This document shows, one piece after another, positions 13,996 to 16,997 of a DNA stretch of 16,997 bases. The DNA comes from Gammaproteobacteria bacterium. GTDB taxonomy: Bacteria > Pseudomonadota > Gammaproteobacteria > Steroidobacterales > Steroidobacteraceae. Position numbers and translations under genes: made by a program. The stretch lies in NCBI GenBank assembly GCA_005877705.1, contig VBNY01000049.1, positions 1 to 16,997 of the forward strand. The letters run 5' to 3'. Every line of letters begins with the position of its first letter. Position 1 is the stretch's first letter. The notes under the pieces are model-generated. The model was not told where the DNA came from and searched no databases. It saw nothing but the letters and a program-made list of their open reading frames with translations.

Positions 13996-16900
13996 CTACT
14001 TGGCGCGCTCCCGCAGGAACGCCTGCAGCACGCGGCCGGTATGTGATTGTTTCTTGTTGCGCGCGACTTGCGCTGGCGGCCCCTGCGCGACGATCCGACC
14101 GCCGCCGTCACCCGCCTCGGGCCCCATGTCGACGATCCAATCCGCCTCCGCCATGATGTCAAGGTTATGCTCGACCACCACGGCCGTGTTGCCGGCCTCG
14201 ACGAGCCGGTGGAGAACCTGGATCAGCTTCTCGACGTCCGCCATGTGCAGGCCCACTGTCGGCTCATCGAGCACATAGAGCGTGTGTTTCGGCTTTTGCC
14301 GCGGGCGCGCCGGCTCGCCGCGCACCTTCGCGAGCTCCGTGACCAGCTTGATGCGCTGAGCCTCTCCCCCTGAGAGCGTCGGGCTCTGCTGGCCGAGGGT
14401 GAGATAGCCGAGCCCGACGTCCTGGAGCAGCTTCAGAGCATGGTGCACCCTCATATGCGCCCTGAAGAACTCGACGGCATCGTCCACATTCATCGCCAGC
14501 ACGTCGCCGATGCTCTTCTCGCGCCACAGGACGGACAGCGTCTCCGAGTTGAAACGGCGCCCGCCGCACACATCGCACAGAACCTTCACATCCGGGAGAA
14601 AGCTCATCTCGATGGTCTTCACGCCCTGGCCTTCGCAGGCCTCACAGCGCCCGCCGGCCGTGTTGAACGAGAAGCGGCTCGCGGTGTAGCCGCGAATACG
14701 GGCTTCGGTGGTGCCCGCATAGATGCGGCGGATCTCGTCCCAGAAGCCGATGTAGGTGGCGGGGCAGGAGCGTGGCGTCTTGCCGATGGGTGTCTGGTCG
14801 ACTTCCAGAACACGATCGAGGTGCTCGAGACCCCGCACGGCCCTGCAGCCCATGAGCTCGGTCTTGCCGCCGTCGCGGCCGTTGCCACGGTTGCGCCCGT
14901 TCAGGTTGTGCTCGCCGAGCAGCAGCCGCAGATTTGCGTACAGCACATCGCGCGCCACGGTCGACTTACCGGAGCCGGAGACGCCGGTGATGACCACCAG
15001 CCGTCCGATCGGCAGGTGCACATCGGCTCCCTTGATGTTATGCAGCGCGACGCGCTCCAGTTTCAATCGTGGGGTGCGCTCATCCACCCGTCGATGCGGT
15101 TGCGCCGGATGCAGCAGCGGCTCGCGCAGAAACCGCCCCGTCGTCGAGCGTGGATTGCGGATGAGATCCTGCACGGTGCCGGATCCGACAACTTCGCCGC
15201 CGCGCACGCCGGCCGCCGGCCCGAGATCGAGCACATGATCGGCGCGCCGGATGGTGTCCTCATCGTGCTCGACGACAACGAGCGTGTTGCGGCTTGCCGA
15301 CAGCTCGGCCAGCGCATCCAGCAGAATGGCATTGTCCCTGGGATGCAGGCCGATGGTCGGCTCATCCAGCACATAACACACCCCCTGCAGGTTCGAGCCG
15401 AGCTGCGCGGCGAGGCGTATGCGCTGCGCCTCTCCGCCCGACAGCGTGGGCGCCGAGCGGTCGAGCTGCAGATAGCCGAGGCCGACACGCTCCAGGAACC
15501 TGAGGCGTGCCCGGATCTCCGCGAGCAGATCGCGCCCGATCTGCCGCTCTCGGGCATCGAGCTTGAGCTGCGCGAAGAATTCGGCCGCGGCCGCGACCGA
15601 TTCTGCCGCGACAGCCGCGATCGACTGGCCGCGGAAGCGTACGTTGAGCGCGGTGGGACTCAAGCGCTGCCCGCCGCACGCCGCGCAAGCCTGCGCCTCG
15701 CGCTCGTACCAGTCATTCCACCAGACCTCCTCGCCGCTCTGCTCGGCATCGAAGCCGGCCATCTCGAGACCGGTGCCGTAGCAGCTCTCGCACCAGCCGT
15801 GCTTCGAATTGAAGGAGAACAGCCGCGGATCGAGCTCGGCGAAGCTGCGGCCACACGCAGGACAGGCGCGCTTCGTCGAGAACACCGCGACACGCTCCGA
15901 CTTCGGACCGAGCACGTGCACCAGCCCCTTGCCGAAGTCGAGCGCGCGCGCGAGCGCCTGCTGCAGCGCCGTGTCCGTGTTCGCACGGACTTCGATCTCG
16001 GCGACGGGCAGCTCGATCGTATGCTCCTTGAAGCGCGACAACCGCGGCCACTTGGCTGTGGAGAGGCTCGCGCCATCGACGCGCAGCGTCTTGAATCCCT
16101 TCTTCGCGGCCCACTTCGCCAGCTCGGTGTAGTAGCCCTTGCGCGCGATCACCAACGGGGCAAGCAAGGCGATGGGTTTGCCCCGGTACTCGCGCAGCAG
16201 GCGGGCGGCGATCGAGGCCGCGCTCTGTGGCTCGATCGCCAGGTTGCAATCCGGGCAATACTGCGTGCCGAGCTTCACATAGAGGAGCCGCAGAAAGTGA
16301 TAGATCTCCGTGAGCGTCGCTACCGTGCTCTTGCGTCCGCCACGGCTGGTGCGCTGTTCGATGGCGACGGTCGGTGGGATGCCGAAGATGGCATCCACGT
16401 CGGGTCGCGCCGCCGGTTGCACGAACTGCCGTGCATACGCATTCAACGATTCGAGGTAGCGCCGCTGGCCTTCGTTGAACAGGATGTCGAAAGCGAGTGT
16501 TGATTTGCCAGACCCCGACACGCCCGTAATCACCGTAAACCGGTCTCGCGGGATCTGCACGTCGATGTTCTTCAGGTTGTGCTCGCGCGCGTTGTGGATA
16601 ACGACCGAATTGCGGTCGTGTGCGCCGCCGCGGCCGTACTGCGTATCCGGCTCCGCGACGCCGGCGACCGGCTTGCCCCCGAGCGCCTCGCTCAGCGCTT
16701 GCGCGGCCGGGGCGATCTCTGCGCTCAGCTCACCGGACATGGCGCTCGCGTAGGCGGCCAGCGCCTGTCCCGTGAAGGAACGCGTGTCAGCCCGCACCTC
16801 GGCCGGCGTACCGGCGCAGACAATCTCCCCGCCGCGATCGCCACCCTCCGGTCCCAGATCGACGATCCAGTCGGCGGCGCGGATCACGTCGAGATTGTGC

Positions 16901-16997
16901 TCGATCACCAGCAGCGAATGTCCCGCTGCCAGCAGCTTGCGGAACGCCTTGAGCAGTTGCGCGACGTCCTCGAAGTGCAGACCCGTGGTGGGCTCAT
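13996..16997 (-). CDS. uvrA: Tandem (double-length) UvrA excinuclease ATPase, 5' end outside window
   Basis: The frame stays open to the right edge, giving 999 residues here with the N-terminus beyond 16997. It opens with EPTTGLHFEDVAQLL and VIEHNLDVIRAADWIVDLGPEGG, which is the Walker B, H-loop and end of a UvrA second ATPase domain, so a first UvrA copy precedes it. After a linker a whole second UvrA follows. Its first ATPase domain has GVSGSGKST (about 16494-16525) and LESLNAYARQF. Then come a UvrB-binding-type insert with CPDC and LLAPLVIARKGYY, zinc module CPAC/CESC (about 15788-15875), LSGGEAQRI (about 15421-15446) and VLDEPTIGLHPRD. The second domain has GVSGSGKST (about 14958-14984), CEAC/CDVC (about 14560-14660), LSGGEAQRIKL and VLDEPTVGLHMADV. 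All ATP-binding motifs look intact. UvrA recognises DNA lesions and loads UvrB in nucleotide excision repair. Roughly 1,900-residue fused forms are known in some proteobacteria alongside an ordinary UvrA, and their exact task is less clear. The zinc-ribbon gene follows after 22 bp. Confidence 0.95.
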   Translation of the reverse strand, partial: EPTTGLHFEDVAQLLKAFRKLLAAGHSLLVIEHNLDVIRAADWIVDLGPEGGDRGGEIVCAGTPAEVRADTRSFTGQALAAYASAMSGELSAEIAPAAQALSEALGGKPVAGVAEPDTQYGRGGAHDRNSVVIHNAREHNLKNIDVQIPRDRFTVITGVSGSGKSTLAFDILFNEGQRRYLESLNAYARQFVQPAARPDVDAIFGIPPTVAIEQRTSRGGRKSTVATLTEIYHFLRLLYVKLGTQYCPDCNLAIEPQSAASIAARLLREYRGKPIALLAPLVIARKGYYTELAKWAAKKGFKTLRVDGASLSTAKWPRLSRFKEHTIELPVAEIEVRANTDTALQQALARALDFGKGLVHVLGPKSERVAVFSTKRACPACGRSFAELDPRLFSFNSKHGWCESCYGTGLEMAGFDAEQSGEEVWWNDWYEREAQACAACGGQRLSPTALNVRFRGQSIAAVAAESVAAAAEFFAQLKLDARERQIGRDLLAEIRARLRFLERVGLGYLQLDRSAPTLSGGEAQRIRLAAQLGSNLQGVCYVLDEPTIGLHPRDNAILLDALAELSASRNTLVVVEHDEDTIRRADHVLDLGPAAGVRGGEVVGSGTVQDLIRNPRSTTGRFLREPLLHPAQPHRRVDERTPRLKLERVALHNIKGADVHLPIGRLVVITGVSGSGKSTVARDVLYANLRLLLGEHNLNGRNRGNGRDGGKTELMGCRAVRGLEHLDRVLEVDQTPIGKTPRSCPATYIGFWDEIRRIYAGTTEARIRGYTASRFSFNTAGGRCEACEGQGVKTIEMSFLPDVKVLCDVCGGRRFNSETLSVLWREKSIGDVLAMNVDDAVEFFRAHMRVHHALKLLQDVGLGYLTLGQQSPTLSGGEAQRIKLVTELAKVRGEPARPRQKPKHTLYVLDEPTVGLHMADVEKLIQVLHRLVEAGNTAVVVEHNLDIMAEADWIVDMGPEAGDGGGRIVAQGPPAQVARNKKQSHTGRVLQAFLRERAK

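Noticed and set aside
14440..16503. A 687-codon open frame on the plus strand
   Set aside because: It is antisense to UvrA, which has unambiguous motifs throughout. The protein has no recognisable fold.

Overview
The window is about 17 kb of GC-rich, densely coding bacterial DNA. The gene content fits a gammaproteobacterium near the Xanthomonadales/Nevskiales/Steroidobacter group. The pointers are a double-length UvrA, a class I cyclic-di-GMP riboswitch, Gram-negative lipoproteins and a TonB-C-like tail. This placement is inference; no rRNA or other marker gene is present. No tRNA, insertion sequence, phage gene or CRISPR array was seen.

Left half (23-9012, + strand): a tightly packed run of seven genes that looks like one operon and is probably already in progress at the left edge. 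In order they encode: a membrane-anchored TPR/PEGA protein (with an apparent frameshift); an 822-residue protein with a degenerate FHA-like N-terminus, one membrane helix, about five PEGA repeats and an FGE-like C-terminus without the catalytic cysteines; a small Ala/Pro-rich anchored protein; a degenerate Hsp70/actin-like domain fused to an FHA domain; two VWA proteins sharing a nearly identical N-terminal membrane motif; and a lipoprotein. The set suggests an undescribed envelope complex: cytoplasmic phosphothreonine reading (FHA), an Hsp70-like scaffold, and periplasmic PEGA, FGE-like and VWA modules. The two VWA proteins have a MotB/ExbD-like layout (basic N-terminus, one helix with an early Asp, then coiled coil), so a stator-type partner may lie upstream of the window.

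Middle (8795-11649): a convergent secreted TPR protein with a TonB-C-like end, whose reading frame overlaps the lipoprotein frame by 218 bp; then, divergently, an atypical short-chain dehydrogenase/NAD(P)-binding protein and an NlpC/P60 lipoprotein cell-wall hydrolase.

Right half (11650-16997): a clear c-di-GMP-I (GEMM-I) riboswitch sits in the leader of a 577-residue protein with two SPOR-like segments. Converging on it is a minus-strand pair: a tandem (double) UvrA, whose first copy runs off the right edge, and a small zinc-ribbon protein 22 bp downstream. The c-di-GMP-controlled gene and the UvrA pair appear functionally separate from the left-hand operon.
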